Assembly (NCBI GenBank): GCA_963708515.1
Contig: CAVPSX010000018.1
Coordinates: 1-64,000 of the forward strand
Length of the DNA: 64,000 bases
From: JAPLJM01 sp963708515
Lineage (GTDB): Bacteria > Desulfobacterota > Syntrophia > Syntrophales > Fen-1087
Direction of reading: 5' to 3'
The position numbers were made by a program, and so were the translations under genes. Positions 34,830 through 44,994 of the stretch are shown here, piece by piece. How positions within the stretch are numbered: the stretch's first letter is position 1; each line of letters starts with the position of its first letter. The notes below the pieces were generated by a model, which was not told where the DNA came from, ran no database searches, and saw only the letters and a program-made list of their open reading frames with translations.

Positions 34830-36071
34830 TTAAAGATATTCCGGATGATTGGTCTGGAACAGAGACGGGTCAATCAACTGCACCGTGACCATGTCTCCTG
34901 CTTTAACAGATGCGGCATCTTCAGGCAAGACAATTAGCCCGTTCGCATGGACCATAGACTTCAGGATGCCGGAGCCCTGTTCTCCCGTCGAGACGGCTCG
35001 ATACCGGCCATCCTCAAAGGTGATGCGCGCGCGGATGAAATGCCGCGTCCCTTTCTTTTTGTCGATGGATTCCTTGAGCAATGCCCGGATGGTTTTGCGG
35101 AAGAGATTCCGGTGTCCCATCATTTTCAGAATGGACGGCCGGACGAACTGCTCAAAGGAAACCATGGAAGAAACCGGATTTCCCGGGAGCCCGAAAAGCG
35201 GAACGCCTTTCATGGCGCCGAAAGCCAGGGGCTTGCCGGGTCGCATGGCGACCTGCCAGAACTGCATGCGGTTGCCCACTTCCTTCATGATATCCTTGAC
35301 GAGGTCGTAATCGCCCACGGAGACGCCGCCCGATGAAATGATCAGATCGGCCCTCAGGGCAGAGTGTAATTTGGCCATCAGATCCTCGCGGGTGTCTTTT
35401 GCAATGCCGATCTGCAGCGGGATTGCCCCGCAATCCAGAACCTGCGCGGCCAGGGCGTAGCTGTTGGAGCTGATGATTTGCCAAGGGGACGGATGTTCAT
35501 CCACATCGACGAGTTCATCGCCCGTGGCGAGAATCGCAATGAGAGGTTTTTGGTAAACTGAAATGAACGAGCGTCCCAGGGCGGCCAGCATGCCGATCTC
35601 CGCCGGCCGGATCATATCGCCGCAGGAGATCACGGTTTCACCCGTGCGCACGTCTTCACCGGCCAGCCGGACATCCTGTCCGACCGTTGCTTCCACGAAA
35701 ACCTTGACCGCCTGACCGTCTTTTTCGGTATCTTCCATGCGCATGACGGCATCGGCCCCAACGGGAACCGGCGCGCCCGTCATGATGCGGGCGGCCTGGC
35801 CCTGTCCGACCCTTTTCCGGGGAATCGCTCCGGCGGGGATATCTTCGATGACATCCAGGACGACCGGCTTTTCAGGAGAGGCGCCGCGACTGTCCGCCGA
35901 GCGCAGGGCATAGCCGTCCATGGCGGAATTGTCCTTCGGGGGAATGGGACGGGACGCCACGATGTCTTCGCCGATCACGCGTCCCAGGGCGTCGAGAAGG
36001 TTGACTTTTTCCAGGCCCAGCGGGCGGATGGCGGCCAGAATCTGGCTCAAGGCTGCTTCAACGGAGATCAT
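34830..36071 (-). CDS. moeA: Molybdopterin molybdenumtransferase MoeA
   Basis: A 413-residue enzyme inserting molybdate (or tungstate) into adenylylated molybdopterin. PPKDNSAMDGYALR at the N-terminus, SSGGVSVGDYDLVKD near residue 245 and LPGNPVSSMVSFEQFVRP are hallmark motifs. It is followed directly by tRNA-Sec, fitting a need for Mo/W- and Se-containing enzymes such as formate dehydrogenase; the AOR at 52447 would also use the pterin. Confidence 0.93.
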   Translation of the reverse strand: MISVEAALSQILAAIRPLGLEKVNLLDALGRVIGEDIVASRPIPPKDNSAMDGYALRSADSRGASPEKPVVLDVIEDIPAGAIPRKRVGQGQAARIMTGAPVPVGADAVMRMEDTEKDGQAVKVFVEATVGQDVRLAGEDVRTGETVISCGDMIRPAEIGMLAALGRSFISVYQKPLIAILATGDELVDVDEHPSPWQIISSNSYALAAQVLDCGAIPLQIGIAKDTREDLMAKLHSALRADLIISSGGVSVGDYDLVKDIMKEVGNRMQFWQVAMRPGKPLAFGAMKGVPLFGLPGNPVSSMVSFEQFVRPSILKMMGHRNLFRKTIRALLKESIDKKKGTRHFIRARITFEDGRYRAVSTGEQGSGILKSMVHANGLIVLPEDAASVKAGDMVTVQLIDPSLFQTNHPEYL

Positions 36072-36256
36072 GGTATTTCTTTGTGAGTCTCATTTTTATT
36101 GGATCTGATGGGGAAGTATATCAAAGGCCCGGTGTTGTCAACCTTTAACGCAACCTTTGTGGCGGCCTTCAGCGTGAAGGTTTTTCACCTTGAATATATT
36201 GGGGGTTATAGTATAGGGATGGAAAAATATGATTGGGAGGGAAAGGGCTAAACATC

Positions 36257-37168
36257 ATGGCTCTATCCATATTACAGAAGGAAATCAGGCAGTTGCTGAA
36301 AGATAAAAAGGCGATTCTGCTGGCGCATTATTACCAGCGCGATGAGGTCCAGGATATCGCCGACATCCTCGGCGATTCGCTGGCCCTGAGCATGGAGGCG
36401 TCGCGGACGGACGCCGAAGTGCTGGTTTTCGCGGGCGTGCATTTTATGGCCGAGAGCGCCTCGATCCTGTCGCCGGACAAGACCGTGCTGCTGCCGCGAC
36501 CCGACGCCGGCTGCCCGCTCGCGGATATGATCACGCCGGAGGCGCTTGTGGCGGCAAAAAAAGATCATCCCGGCGCGGCCGTGGTGACCTACATCAATTC
36601 GTCCGCGGCGATCAAGGCCTTAAGCGACGTCTGCTGCACCTCGGCCAATGCCGTCAGGGTGATCCGGTCGCTGGGCAATGCGAAGGAAATCCTCATGATC
36701 CCCGACGGGAATCTCGCCCGCCATGTGGCCGGACAGACGGACCGGAAAATCATTCCCTGGAAGGGATACTGCCCGATCCACCACTTTCTATCGGCTGAAC
36801 AGGTCCTGCGGACAAAGGAGGCACACCCCCGGGCGGTCTTTGCGGCGCATCCGGAATGCCGCAGGGATGTCCTGGCTCTGGCCGACTTTGTGGGCAGCAC
36901 CACGGGGATCATCCGGTATGCCGGGCAGGATCATGTAAGGGAACTGATCGTGGGGACGGAGCGCGGCATCTTTCATGAGTTGAAAAAGCATTATCCGGAA
37001 AAAGGTTTTATTCCGGCATCCGATCAAATGATCTGCGAAGACATGAAGAAGATCACGCTTGAGGACATCAAGACCGCCCTCACGGAGATGAAAACGGTGA
37101 TCCAGGTCCCGGAAGAACTGAGGATCCCCGCCAAAAGAGCGCTGGAGAGGATGCTGGCTGTCTCTTAG
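36257..37168 (+). CDS. nadA: Quinolinate synthase
   Basis: A 303-residue [4Fe-4S] enzyme of de novo NAD synthesis, condensing iminoaspartate with dihydroxyacetone phosphate. ILLAHYYQRDEVQDIADILGDS, the cysteines in DAGCPLADM, CCTSANAV and HPECRRDV, and GTERGIFHEL are as expected. ATG 36257 is preferred to TTG 36233 from family length. The mfd gene starts 12 bp after its stop. Confidence 0.93.
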   Translation: MALSILQKEIRQLLKDKKAILLAHYYQRDEVQDIADILGDSLALSMEASRTDAEVLVFAGVHFMAESASILSPDKTVLLPRPDAGCPLADMITPEALVAAKKDHPGAAVVTYINSSAAIKALSDVCCTSANAVRVIRSLGNAKEILMIPDGNLARHVAGQTDRKIIPWKGYCPIHHFLSAEQVLRTKEAHPRAVFAAHPECRRDVLALADFVGSTTGIIRYAGQDHVRELIVGTERGIFHELKKHYPEKGFIPASDQMICEDMKKITLEDIKTALTEMKTVIQVPEELRIPAKRALERMLAVS

Positions 37169-37180
37169 CCCATTATAACC

Positions 37181-40100
37181 GTGCGGAAAATCGTCGATAA
37201 CAGAAAACATTACGAGGACCCCGCTTTCCGGGAAATCATCTCCTGGATCAACGGGCCATTCGCATCCGTCAAGGATCCCCTGCGCATCGAGGGTTTACAG
37301 GGATCGGCGGGGGCGTTTTTCCTCTCCCGTCTCTTCCTCGAAACCGGCCGGCCTCTGGTGGTGGTTGTTCCCACGGAGCGTGATGCCAGGGACATGGAGC
37401 AGGACATTGCCTTCTTTCTCGGCAGCGACCACGCCTCGCTCTACCCCGCCTGGGATGTCGCCTCTACGGATCTGTTGGCCTTTCAGAGGGACACGGAACT
37501 GGCCCGTATCGGCGTTTTTTACCGGCTTCTGTTTGGCCAGCCCGGCGTCATTGTGCTGTCGCTGAAGGCCCTCCTGCAGAAGGTCATCCCAAGGGTGTTC
37601 TTTGAAGATTACATCCGGACAATTGCCATCGGCGACATGCCGGGTCGGGATGCGCTTGTTGAAAAGCTGATCCTGGGCGGCTATCGCCGTGAAACGCTCG
37701 CGGAAGAAATTGGAGAATTCAGCGTCCGGGGGCACATCGTGGATATTTTCCCCCCCACGGCGCCGGGGCCCTTCCGGCTTGAATTTTTCGGCGATGAACT
37801 GGAGTCGATTCGCCGCTTCGATCCATCCTCCCAGCGCTCCATCGATGAAGTCGTCAATTTCGTGCTGTCGCCGGCCGGCGAGGTCCTCCTTTCGGACGCG
37901 CGCAAACAGATGGCCATTCGAAATATCCGCATTCGGGCCGATGAGCTGGAGCTGCCGCGCCTGGTCCGGGACCGCCTCACGGAAATGATCGGACAAAACC
38001 TCATTTCTTCCATCAATCCCCTGTTTTTGCCGCTTTTCTATCATGACGGCAACGCAACAGACCCCCTTGATGATTTCCCGCTTTCGAGTTTTTTCGATTT
38101 TGTCCCGCAGCGGGCGCTTTTGATTCTCGATGATCCATTGGCCATGGCCCGGGGCCTGGAACAGTTTGAAAACGCCGTCGACCGGTTTTTGCTGAAAGCC
38201 CGCAGCGAAGACCGGTTCTTTCTGGAGCGGGACGCCTCCTATCAGAATGGGGCGCAATTGCGCCCGCAGATGGAGCGTTTTCAAAGGATCATCCTCCAGG
38301 AGCTGCCGCTCGATGTTGACGGCGATCTCTTCAGCCCGCCGTCGGCTCTTTCGCCCATCAAATTACAGGTGAATACGGACCTCGGGCTCCGTCCGCCCGT
38401 CCCGTCCGGTCATGAAGAAGCCGGAAGACTGGCGCCGCTGGTCGAAAAAATCAGGACGTGGCTCAAGGACGGCTATCAGCTGACGTTTTTCTGTGCCGGG
38501 GCGGAGGAGGTCCGGCGGACAACGCATCTTTTTTCACAATACCAGCTGCCCGTTCATACCGCGACGCTGCCCTTTTTCGATGCAATGGAACGGCGGTCGC
38601 ATGCGGGGCAGCTTGTTATCCGGGAGGGACGGATCACCAGCAGCTTTGAATATCCCGACCTGAAGCTCCTGATCGTCAGCGACGAGGATATCTTCGGCAA
38701 AAAAACGCATAGAAGAAAATGGCGACCGGCGAGAGAAGGCTTCTTCTTAAAATCCTTCGGCGAACTCAAAGAAGGGGATTTTGTCGTCCACACCGAGCAT
38801 GGCATTGGGCTTTACCGGGGCCTCCAGAAGCTCGCCGTCGCCGGTATTGAAAATGATTTTCTGTTGCTCGAATATCTGGACAGCGACAAGCTTTACCTCC
38901 CTGTGGATCGCCTGGACCAGATTCAGCGTTATCTCGGCCAGGATGGGCGGTCACCGAAAGTGGACAAACTCGGGGGGATTTCCTGGGACGCCGTCAAGGA
39001 AAAAGTCAAGAAATCGATCCGCGAAGTGGCCGAAGAGCTGGTTGCCGTCTATGCTGCCCGCGAGGTCATGGAGCGCAGCGCCTTTTCACCGCCGGACAGC
39101 CTGTATGAGGAGTTCAGCGCCGCCTTTGAATTTGAGGAGACGCCGGATCAGGCCAGGGCCATCGAGGACATCCACCTGGATATGAACGACGCCAAGCCCA
39201 TGGATCGGCTTATCTGCGGCGACGCCGGCTTCGGCAAGACGGAAGTGGCGCTTCGAGCTTCTTTCCGCGCCGTCATGGACGGCCGGCAGGCAGCCGTGCT
39301 CGTGCCGACAACGATTCTGGCCGAGCAGCACCAACAGACGTTTTCACGCAGGCTCAAGGATTATCCCATTCATGTGGAGGTCCTGAACCGTTTTAAAACG
39401 AAGGCTGAACAGCTCAAAATCCTCGAAGGCCTGCGAAAGGGAAATGTGGATATCGTCATCGGGACACACCGATTGCTCCAGAAAGACGTCGAATTCAGGG
39501 ATCTGGGGCTCGTCATCATTGATGAGGAACAGCGTTTCGGCGTTTCCCATAAAGAAAAGCTCAAGAAGCTGCGGACGCTCGTGGATGTCCTGACCCTCAC
39601 GGCGACGCCGATTCCGCGGACGCTGCACCTGTCGCTGGTGGGCATCCGGGACCTGTCGATTATCAATACACCCCCGGCGGATCGACAGGCCATCAAGACG
39701 CATGTGCTTGAATTCAATGAGGAAATTATTAGGGAAGCCATCCGGGAGGAAATTAAAAGAGACGGTCAGGTCTTTTTCCTGCATGACCGCGTCAAATCCA
39801 TCTATACGATGGCGCGGTTCGTGGAAAAGCTCGTCCCCGAGGCGAAGGTGGGCATCGTCCACGGCCAGATGAAACCCCGGGAGATCGAGGACAGCATGAC
39901 ACGGTTTGTCCGGGCGCAGACGAACGTCCTGGTCTGCACCTCCATTATCGGTTCCGGTCTGGATATCCCCACGGCCAATACGATCATCATCAACCGGGCG
40001 GACCGGTTCGGCCTGGGGCAACTCTACCAGATCCGGGGCCGGGTGGGCCGGGCCAGGGAAGAAGCGGCTGCCTATCTGCTGGTGCCGAAAGGAGCCATGC

Positions 40101-40762
40101 TTTCGCGGAACGCCATGCGTCGCCTGCAGGCGATCATGGAATTTTCCGAACCCGGGTCCGGTTTCCGGATCGCATCCAACGATCTGGATATCCGGGGAGG
40201 TGGGAATCTGCTCGGAACGTCACAGTCCGGCCATGTGTCGGCTGTCGGTTATGAACTCTATACAGAACTCATGGAAAAGACGATCCGCGAACTCAAGGGC
40301 GAGCCCATGCCGGAAGACGAACTCCGGCCGGAAATCAATCTGGGGCTTGCGGCCTTCATCCCGGCCGAATACATGCCAGACGAACATCAGCGGCTCGTCA
40401 CTTACAAGCGGATGTCCGTGGCCGCATCGGAACAGGAGCTTTCTGAGATCAGGAATGAATTAATAGATCTGTATGGATTTGTTCCGCCGGAGGCGGAGCA
40501 TCTGTTCGAAGTCATCCGCATCAAGCATCTGTTAAAAACGATCAAGGGAAAGAAGATGGGCTATGACGGGAAGAACCTCTTCATCTTCTTTCATGAAAAA
40601 AGCCCCGTCGATCCCGAAAAATTGATCGAATTGTCGCGCAAAAAGCTCAGGGGAATGCGGTTGACGCCTGACTACAAGCTCTATCTGTCCGCGCCGAACC
40701 TCACCGGTGAAGCCATCATCCGCGCGGCCAGGGGCCTGCTTTCGGCTTTGAGTCCATCATAG
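37181..40762 (+). CDS. mfd: Transcription-repair coupling factor Mfd
   Basis: A 1193-residue ATP-driven translocase that removes stalled RNA polymerase and recruits UvrA. N-terminal UvrB-like region, the RNA-polymerase interaction domain (DFVVHTEHGIGLYRG, residue ~530), Walker A GDAGFGKTEVAL (~685), DEEQ box IIDEEQRFGVSH, motif QIRGRVGR, and a C-terminal TRCF domain. It starts with GTG 37181. Intact throughout. Confidence 0.95.
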   Translation: MRKIVDNRKHYEDPAFREIISWINGPFASVKDPLRIEGLQGSAGAFFLSRLFLETGRPLVVVVPTERDARDMEQDIAFFLGSDHASLYPAWDVASTDLLAFQRDTELARIGVFYRLLFGQPGVIVLSLKALLQKVIPRVFFEDYIRTIAIGDMPGRDALVEKLILGGYRRETLAEEIGEFSVRGHIVDIFPPTAPGPFRLEFFGDELESIRRFDPSSQRSIDEVVNFVLSPAGEVLLSDARKQMAIRNIRIRADELELPRLVRDRLTEMIGQNLISSINPLFLPLFYHDGNATDPLDDFPLSSFFDFVPQRALLILDDPLAMARGLEQFENAVDRFLLKARSEDRFFLERDASYQNGAQLRPQMERFQRIILQELPLDVDGDLFSPPSALSPIKLQVNTDLGLRPPVPSGHEEAGRLAPLVEKIRTWLKDGYQLTFFCAGAEEVRRTTHLFSQYQLPVHTATLPFFDAMERRSHAGQLVIREGRITSSFEYPDLKLLIVSDEDIFGKKTHRRKWRPAREGFFLKSFGELKEGDFVVHTEHGIGLYRGLQKLAVAGIENDFLLLEYLDSDKLYLPVDRLDQIQRYLGQDGRSPKVDKLGGISWDAVKEKVKKSIREVAEELVAVYAAREVMERSAFSPPDSLYEEFSAAFEFEETPDQARAIEDIHLDMNDAKPMDRLICGDAGFGKTEVALRASFRAVMDGRQAAVLVPTTILAEQHQQTFSRRLKDYPIHVEVLNRFKTKAEQLKILEGLRKGNVDIVIGTHRLLQKDVEFRDLGLVIIDEEQRFGVSHKEKLKKLRTLVDVLTLTATPIPRTLHLSLVGIRDLSIINTPPADRQAIKTHVLEFNEEIIREAIREEIKRDGQVFFLHDRVKSIYTMARFVEKLVPEAKVGIVHGQMKPREIEDSMTRFVRAQTNVLVCTSIIGSGLDIPTANTIIINRADRFGLGQLYQIRGRVGRAREEAAAYLLVPKGAMLSRNAMRRLQAIMEFSEPGSGFRIASNDLDIRGGGNLLGTSQSGHVSAVGYELYTELMEKTIRELKGEPMPEDELRPEINLGLAAFIPAEYMPDEHQRLVTYKRMSVAASEQELSEIRNELIDLYGFVPPEAEHLFEVIRIKHLLKTIKGKKMGYDGKNLFIFFHEKSPVDPEKLIELSRKKLRGMRLTPDYKLYLSAPNLTGEAIIRAARGLLSALSPS

Positions 40763-40772
40763 GGAATCACAC

Positions 40773-41420
40773 ATGATTTCAACATTTCTCGCGATTTTTG
40801 CTTCATCCTTTGTCATTGCCCTGTCGGGTGCGATGATGCCGGGGCCGCTGCTGACGGCGACGATCAGTGAAAGTTCGCAGCGGGGGTTCATCATGGGCCC
40901 CCTGTTGATTGTCGGGCACGGCATTCTGGAGATTGCCCTTGTGACTGCCATGCTGCTCGGGCTGGCGCCGTTTCTGCAGCAGCCCGAAGTCTTCGTGGCG
41001 ACGGCCCTTGGCGGGGCCGCCATTCTGCTCTGGATGGCCTTCAGTATGTTTCGTTCACTGCCCGCATTACACCTGTTCTGCGAAGGGGGACGCAGGCGAC
41101 GGAATCATCCGGTCGTCAGCGGCATTCTCATGAGTGTGGCCAATCCCTACTGGATAATCTGGTGGGCGACGATCGGCCTCGGATACATCCTCTATTCCTG
41201 GCAGTTCGGTCTCTGGGGCGTCGCATTTTTCTTTACCGGACATATTCTTGCCGATCTGGTCTGGTATACGCTTGTTGCGGCTGCTGTGGCAGGCGGAAGG
41301 CGTTTCATGACGGACCGCATTTACCGGAACCTGATTGCCGGCTGCGCCGTTTTTCTGGTCCTGTTTGCCGGTTATTTTGTCTATACCGGTTACCAGAAAT
41401 GGCCCGCCATTGCCGGATAA
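40773..41420 (+). CDS. LysE/RhtB-family exporter
   Basis: A 215-residue membrane protein with about six helices. ALSGAMMPGPLLTATISES at the N-terminus and GGAAILLWMAFSMFRS, then SVANPYWIIWWATIGLG, are typical of amino-acid efflux LysE-type carriers. The substrate is unknown. It begins 10 bp after mfd and probably shares its transcript. Confidence 0.85.
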   Translation: MISTFLAIFASSFVIALSGAMMPGPLLTATISESSQRGFIMGPLLIVGHGILEIALVTAMLLGLAPFLQQPEVFVATALGGAAILLWMAFSMFRSLPALHLFCEGGRRRRNHPVVSGILMSVANPYWIIWWATIGLGYILYSWQFGLWGVAFFFTGHILADLVWYTLVAAAVAGGRRFMTDRIYRNLIAGCAVFLVLFAGYFVYTGYQKWPAIAG

Positions 41421-41548
41421 AGGACAGACGGGCATGCAGGATTTTACGCAAATCGTGTGCCCGCAAACCGGAAAATATCAGTGGTCAAGGCATACTCAAT
41501 GAGCTATGGTTTGTCATAAAAATACGGCACGTCATCAGGGGATGAATC

Positions 41549-42055
41549 ATGATTCCAGTGGTATCCGTTGTGGGAAAATCCAATTCCGGGAAAACGACGC
41601 TCATTGAAAAGATGATTGGGGAGCTCATCCGGCGGGGGTATCGCGTGGCCACGATCAAGCATAACCGGCATGGCTTTGAAATCGATCATGAGGGGAAGGA
41701 CAGCTGGCGGCACAAGCAGGCGGGTGCCCGGACGACGGTGATCGCCTCTGCGCATCGCGTGGCGGTTGTGGAAGATGTGGAAAAGGATCTGGATATCGGC
41801 GAACTGGTCGATCGTTACATCCGGGATGTCGATATCGTCCTGTCCGAGGGTTTCAAGAAAAACCCGTTTCCGAAGATTGAGGTCAACCGCAGCGAGATGA
41901 ACCAGGCGCTGATCTGCTCACACGCGGACAACCTGCTTGCGATTTGCAGCGACCGGAGACTTACGGCGGCAGTCCCCTGTCTGGATATCAACGATATCGG
42001 CGGTCTGGTTGATATCGTTGAAACCCGATTTCTCAAATCATCCCAAAACAAATAG
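41549..42055 (+). CDS. mobB: Molybdopterin-guanine dinucleotide biosynthesis protein MobB
   Basis: A 168-residue GTP-binding P-loop protein that assists conversion of molybdopterin to its guanine dinucleotide form. Walker A GKSNSGKTTLIEKMI, KHNRHGFEIDHEGKDSWRH and VLSEGFKKNPFPKIEV are typical. It ends in an 18-bp antisense overlap with the convergent acyl-CoA synthetase. Together with moeA it points to Mo-bisPGD enzymes. Confidence 0.92.
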   Translation: MIPVVSVVGKSNSGKTTLIEKMIGELIRRGYRVATIKHNRHGFEIDHEGKDSWRHKQAGARTTVIASAHRVAVVEDVEKDLDIGELVDRYIRDVDIVLSEGFKKNPFPKIEVNRSEMNQALICSHADNLLAICSDRRLTAAVPCLDINDIGGLVDIVETRFLKSSQNK

Positions 42056-44179
42056 CGCGTCGGCGACGATCGGCGATGATCCGGCGATGATAATCGGATT
42101 CAGATCAATTTCCGCAATCTCCGGATGCAGCAGGGCGATAAACCCGACCCTCTGAAGAATTCCGGCAAGAGCCGTCGTATCCACGGCAGGCATGCCCCGA
42201 AACTCGCCAACCAGCTTTCTTGCCCGGATGTCCTGAATCATCTCCTGCGCGTCTACGACGCTTAAAGGCGCCGACCTCCAGACCGAATCCTTGAGGGCTT
42301 CCGTCAGCACACCGCCCAGACCGAACAGGATACAGGGGCCGAATCCTTCAAAGCGTGTCATACCGGCGACGAACTCACGGATTCCGGATACCATTTCCTG
42401 AATCAACACGGGCACGCTTGAACCAGCCGCCTGCCGGATCGACCGCAGGGAGCGACGGACTTCTTTTTCCGTCCGAAGATTCAACGCGAGCAATCCCTTC
42501 CCCGTCTTATGCATGACTTCCCAGGAACAGGCCTTGACCGCGACCGGGTAGCCGATCCCGCGGGCGGCTTGCACGGCCTCGTCGGCCGTCATGGTCAGGC
42601 TTTCCCGGGTTACCCGGATACCGTACAGAGACAGAATCTTTTTGGCCTGGAATTCGTCCAGGGCGTGCTGCCTGTGCTCAAGCGCCTTTTTAATAATCTG
42701 CGCGGCCTCATCACTGCGTTCCGGAAGGTCGGTCTGGATAATCGTCTTTCTGTCCCGGATCTCCTTGTGTCTCAGGAATGACGCCATGGCCCTCGCCGCC
42801 TTCTCCGGGGAATCGAACACGGGGATGTCATTGTCCTGGTAAGCTTTCGTATAGTCGTCATCGTCACCGAAGAAAGAGGAGACCAAAAGAGGCAGGCCAT
42901 ATTTTCGCGGCAGCAAGACCGTCTCGGTCATATCCTTGCGGAACCTGTCGAGAAACTGTTCTTCAGGAATGTCGTTGAGAAGCCCCCGCAGATGGGGATA
43001 AACTTCCCGCATGAAGCCCGTTGCCATGGCACCATGCAGGATCACGCCGTCCACCTCGCCGCTTTGCATGATCATTTCCGGGATCTGTGTGGACAGAAGC
43101 TGCATATCGAGGTGAAAGGTCAGGTCAACGGGATTGGCGCTGGAGGCATGCCCCGGGATCAACGGACGAATCCGGCTTTGCAGCTCTTCAGAGTAGCGAG
43201 GCACATCCAGGCCGCCCAGGTCGGCATGATGAGAAATGGCTGTTCCCGGTCCGCCGGAGTTGGTCATGACGCCGACTCTGCGGCCGCGCAGGGGTGGCTG
43301 TACGGCCAGGGCCCACCCGTGGCTGTATAGGTCTTCGATGGTATGCACGCGGATCACGCCGGCCTGTTTGAAAATGCCGTCATAGAGAAAATCCGGCCCG
43401 GCCATGGCCCCGGTGTGACTCATACCGGCACGGGCGCCCGCGCCGGAGCCGCCCACGTATTGGGCCAGCACCGGTTTATGGGGGGTGATTTTACGGGCCA
43501 TTTCAATGAAACGGCGGCCGTCGCGGATGCCTTCGATATAGAGAATGATCGCTTTCGTGTGTTCATCTTCGCCCAGATACTCCAGTGCATCGATGATGTT
43601 GATATTGGCCTCATTGCCGACGCTGATGGCCTTGCTGAACCTGATGCCCCTTTTGCGCAGATAGGCCAGCGTCTGGGTGACATACGTCCCGCTTTGAGAG
43701 GCCATTCCGAGCGATCCGGGTTTCCCCGTCAGGTTCGCGACGGTGAGGTTCAGTGAGAGTTGCGTATTGAGCATCCCCATGCAGTTGGGTCCCAGGAAGC
43801 GGATCCCATAGCGATCAGCGGTTTCGTTGAGGCGATCCTCCATGGACCGGCCATCCGCGCCGGTTTCCTTGAAGCCCGCCGTAATGATGATGGCCCGCCG
43901 GGTCCCGATGCGGCCGAAGTCTTCAAGCACGGGGATCACCTGCTTGGTCGGTACCACGAGCATGGCCAGATCCGGAGGCTCCGGCAGATCCAGGGCGGAG
44001 GCATAGGCCTTGTGGCCCAGAACCATGCCGTCCGTGGGATGAACGGGATAGAATTTGCCCTGATAGCCGTCCTTGATGATGCTCAGGGCCTGCAGGGTTC
44101 CCATTTTCTCGGGATTGTTGCCGGCGCCGGCGGTGGCGACTGATTTCGGATTCATCAATAAATGCAAAGGGTTTTCCAA
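42038..44179 (-). CDS. ADP-forming acyl-CoA synthetase (acetate-CoA ligase type)
   Basis: A 713-residue fused enzyme that reversibly makes ATP from an acyl-CoA, ADP and phosphate. Order: CoA-binding domain (1-130, LMNPKSVATAGAGNNPEKMG), succinyl-CoA-synthetase-like ligase domain (150-450) with phospho-His in SHTGAMAG, then a C-terminal ATP-grasp domain (~490-710, GYPVAVKACSWEVMHKTGKG). All parts are intact. It stands alone with its own upstream gap. Substrate unknown; energy conservation from acyl-CoA is the likely role. Confidence 0.88.
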   Translation of the reverse strand: MENPLHLLMNPKSVATAGAGNNPEKMGTLQALSIIKDGYQGKFYPVHPTDGMVLGHKAYASALDLPEPPDLAMLVVPTKQVIPVLEDFGRIGTRRAIIITAGFKETGADGRSMEDRLNETADRYGIRFLGPNCMGMLNTQLSLNLTVANLTGKPGSLGMASQSGTYVTQTLAYLRKRGIRFSKAISVGNEANINIIDALEYLGEDEHTKAIILYIEGIRDGRRFIEMARKITPHKPVLAQYVGGSGAGARAGMSHTGAMAGPDFLYDGIFKQAGVIRVHTIEDLYSHGWALAVQPPLRGRRVGVMTNSGGPGTAISHHADLGGLDVPRYSEELQSRIRPLIPGHASSANPVDLTFHLDMQLLSTQIPEMIMQSGEVDGVILHGAMATGFMREVYPHLRGLLNDIPEEQFLDRFRKDMTETVLLPRKYGLPLLVSSFFGDDDDYTKAYQDNDIPVFDSPEKAARAMASFLRHKEIRDRKTIIQTDLPERSDEAAQIIKKALEHRQHALDEFQAKKILSLYGIRVTRESLTMTADEAVQAARGIGYPVAVKACSWEVMHKTGKGLLALNLRTEKEVRRSLRSIRQAAGSSVPVLIQEMVSGIREFVAGMTRFEGFGPCILFGLGGVLTEALKDSVWRSAPLSVVDAQEMIQDIRARKLVGEFRGMPAVDTTALAGILQRVGFIALLHPEIAEIDLNPIIIAGSSPIVADALFVLG

Positions 44180-44427
44180 TATTTTTCACTCCTTTCACGT
44201 CTGACCTTCAGACCTTTATGTGCGTCGTGACCATAGGCAATCCACGTGGGACTGTCAAGCAGAATTGATTCAAAAGTCAACTTTTTTGGCCGGGATGAGG
44301 ATGCAGCGGAAAAGATAAAGCTTGCAAACACCCAGAAATATTTCATATAAAAAAGCGATCTGCGTGCGTGTCAGACGCAAAGGCCGCGCCCATGAACATC
44401 ATTTAACCTTTAACTTGAGGAGACAAC

Positions 44428-44994
44428 ATGAATATCACTGAACGTATCAAGGGAATTCTGCTTAGGCCGCAAGAGGAATGGCAGACCATTGAGGGGGAAA
44501 CGACGCCGATTGCCGAACTGTATAAAAACTATATTATTTTATTGGCAGCCATAGGACCGGTTGCCGCTTTTATAGGCCTGTCTCTTATAGGTGTGAGCAT
44601 GCCGGTTGGAGGAACATACAGGGTACCTGTAATAACAGGGATTCTGCATGCGATCGTACAGTACGGTCTTACCCTTATTGGCGTATATGTCCTCGCCTTC
44701 ATCATCGATGCCTTTGCCCCAACCTTTTCAGGGGAGAAAAATATCGACCAGGCCTTCAAGCTGGCAACGTATTCTTATACACCGGGTTGGTTGGTCGGTA
44801 TCTTTGCGCTCATCCCTGTCCTTGGGATTCTCGGTATTTTGGGGCTATATGGTCTGTATCTCCTTTATGTTGGGTTACCCGTTCTCATGAAATCTCCAAA
44901 AGAAAAATCTATCGGGTACACGATTGCCATCATCATTGCAGCGATCATAATTTTTGTCGTGATAGGCGCCATCTCACGAGTCTTTATTTCCTGA
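44428..44994 (+). CDS. Yip1-family membrane protein
   Basis: A 188-residue protein with five hydrophobic segments after a short soluble N-terminus (RIKGILLRPQEEWQTIEGE) that is characteristic of bacterial Yip1-domain proteins. Function unknown. GAGGAG lies 7 nt before the ATG. No operon partner. Confidence 0.8.
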   Translation: MNITERIKGILLRPQEEWQTIEGETTPIAELYKNYIILLAAIGPVAAFIGLSLIGVSMPVGGTYRVPVITGILHAIVQYGLTLIGVYVLAFIIDAFAPTFSGEKNIDQAFKLATYSYTPGWLVGIFALIPVLGILGILGLYGLYLLYVGLPVLMKSPKEKSIGYTIAIIIAAIIIFVVIGAISRVFIS

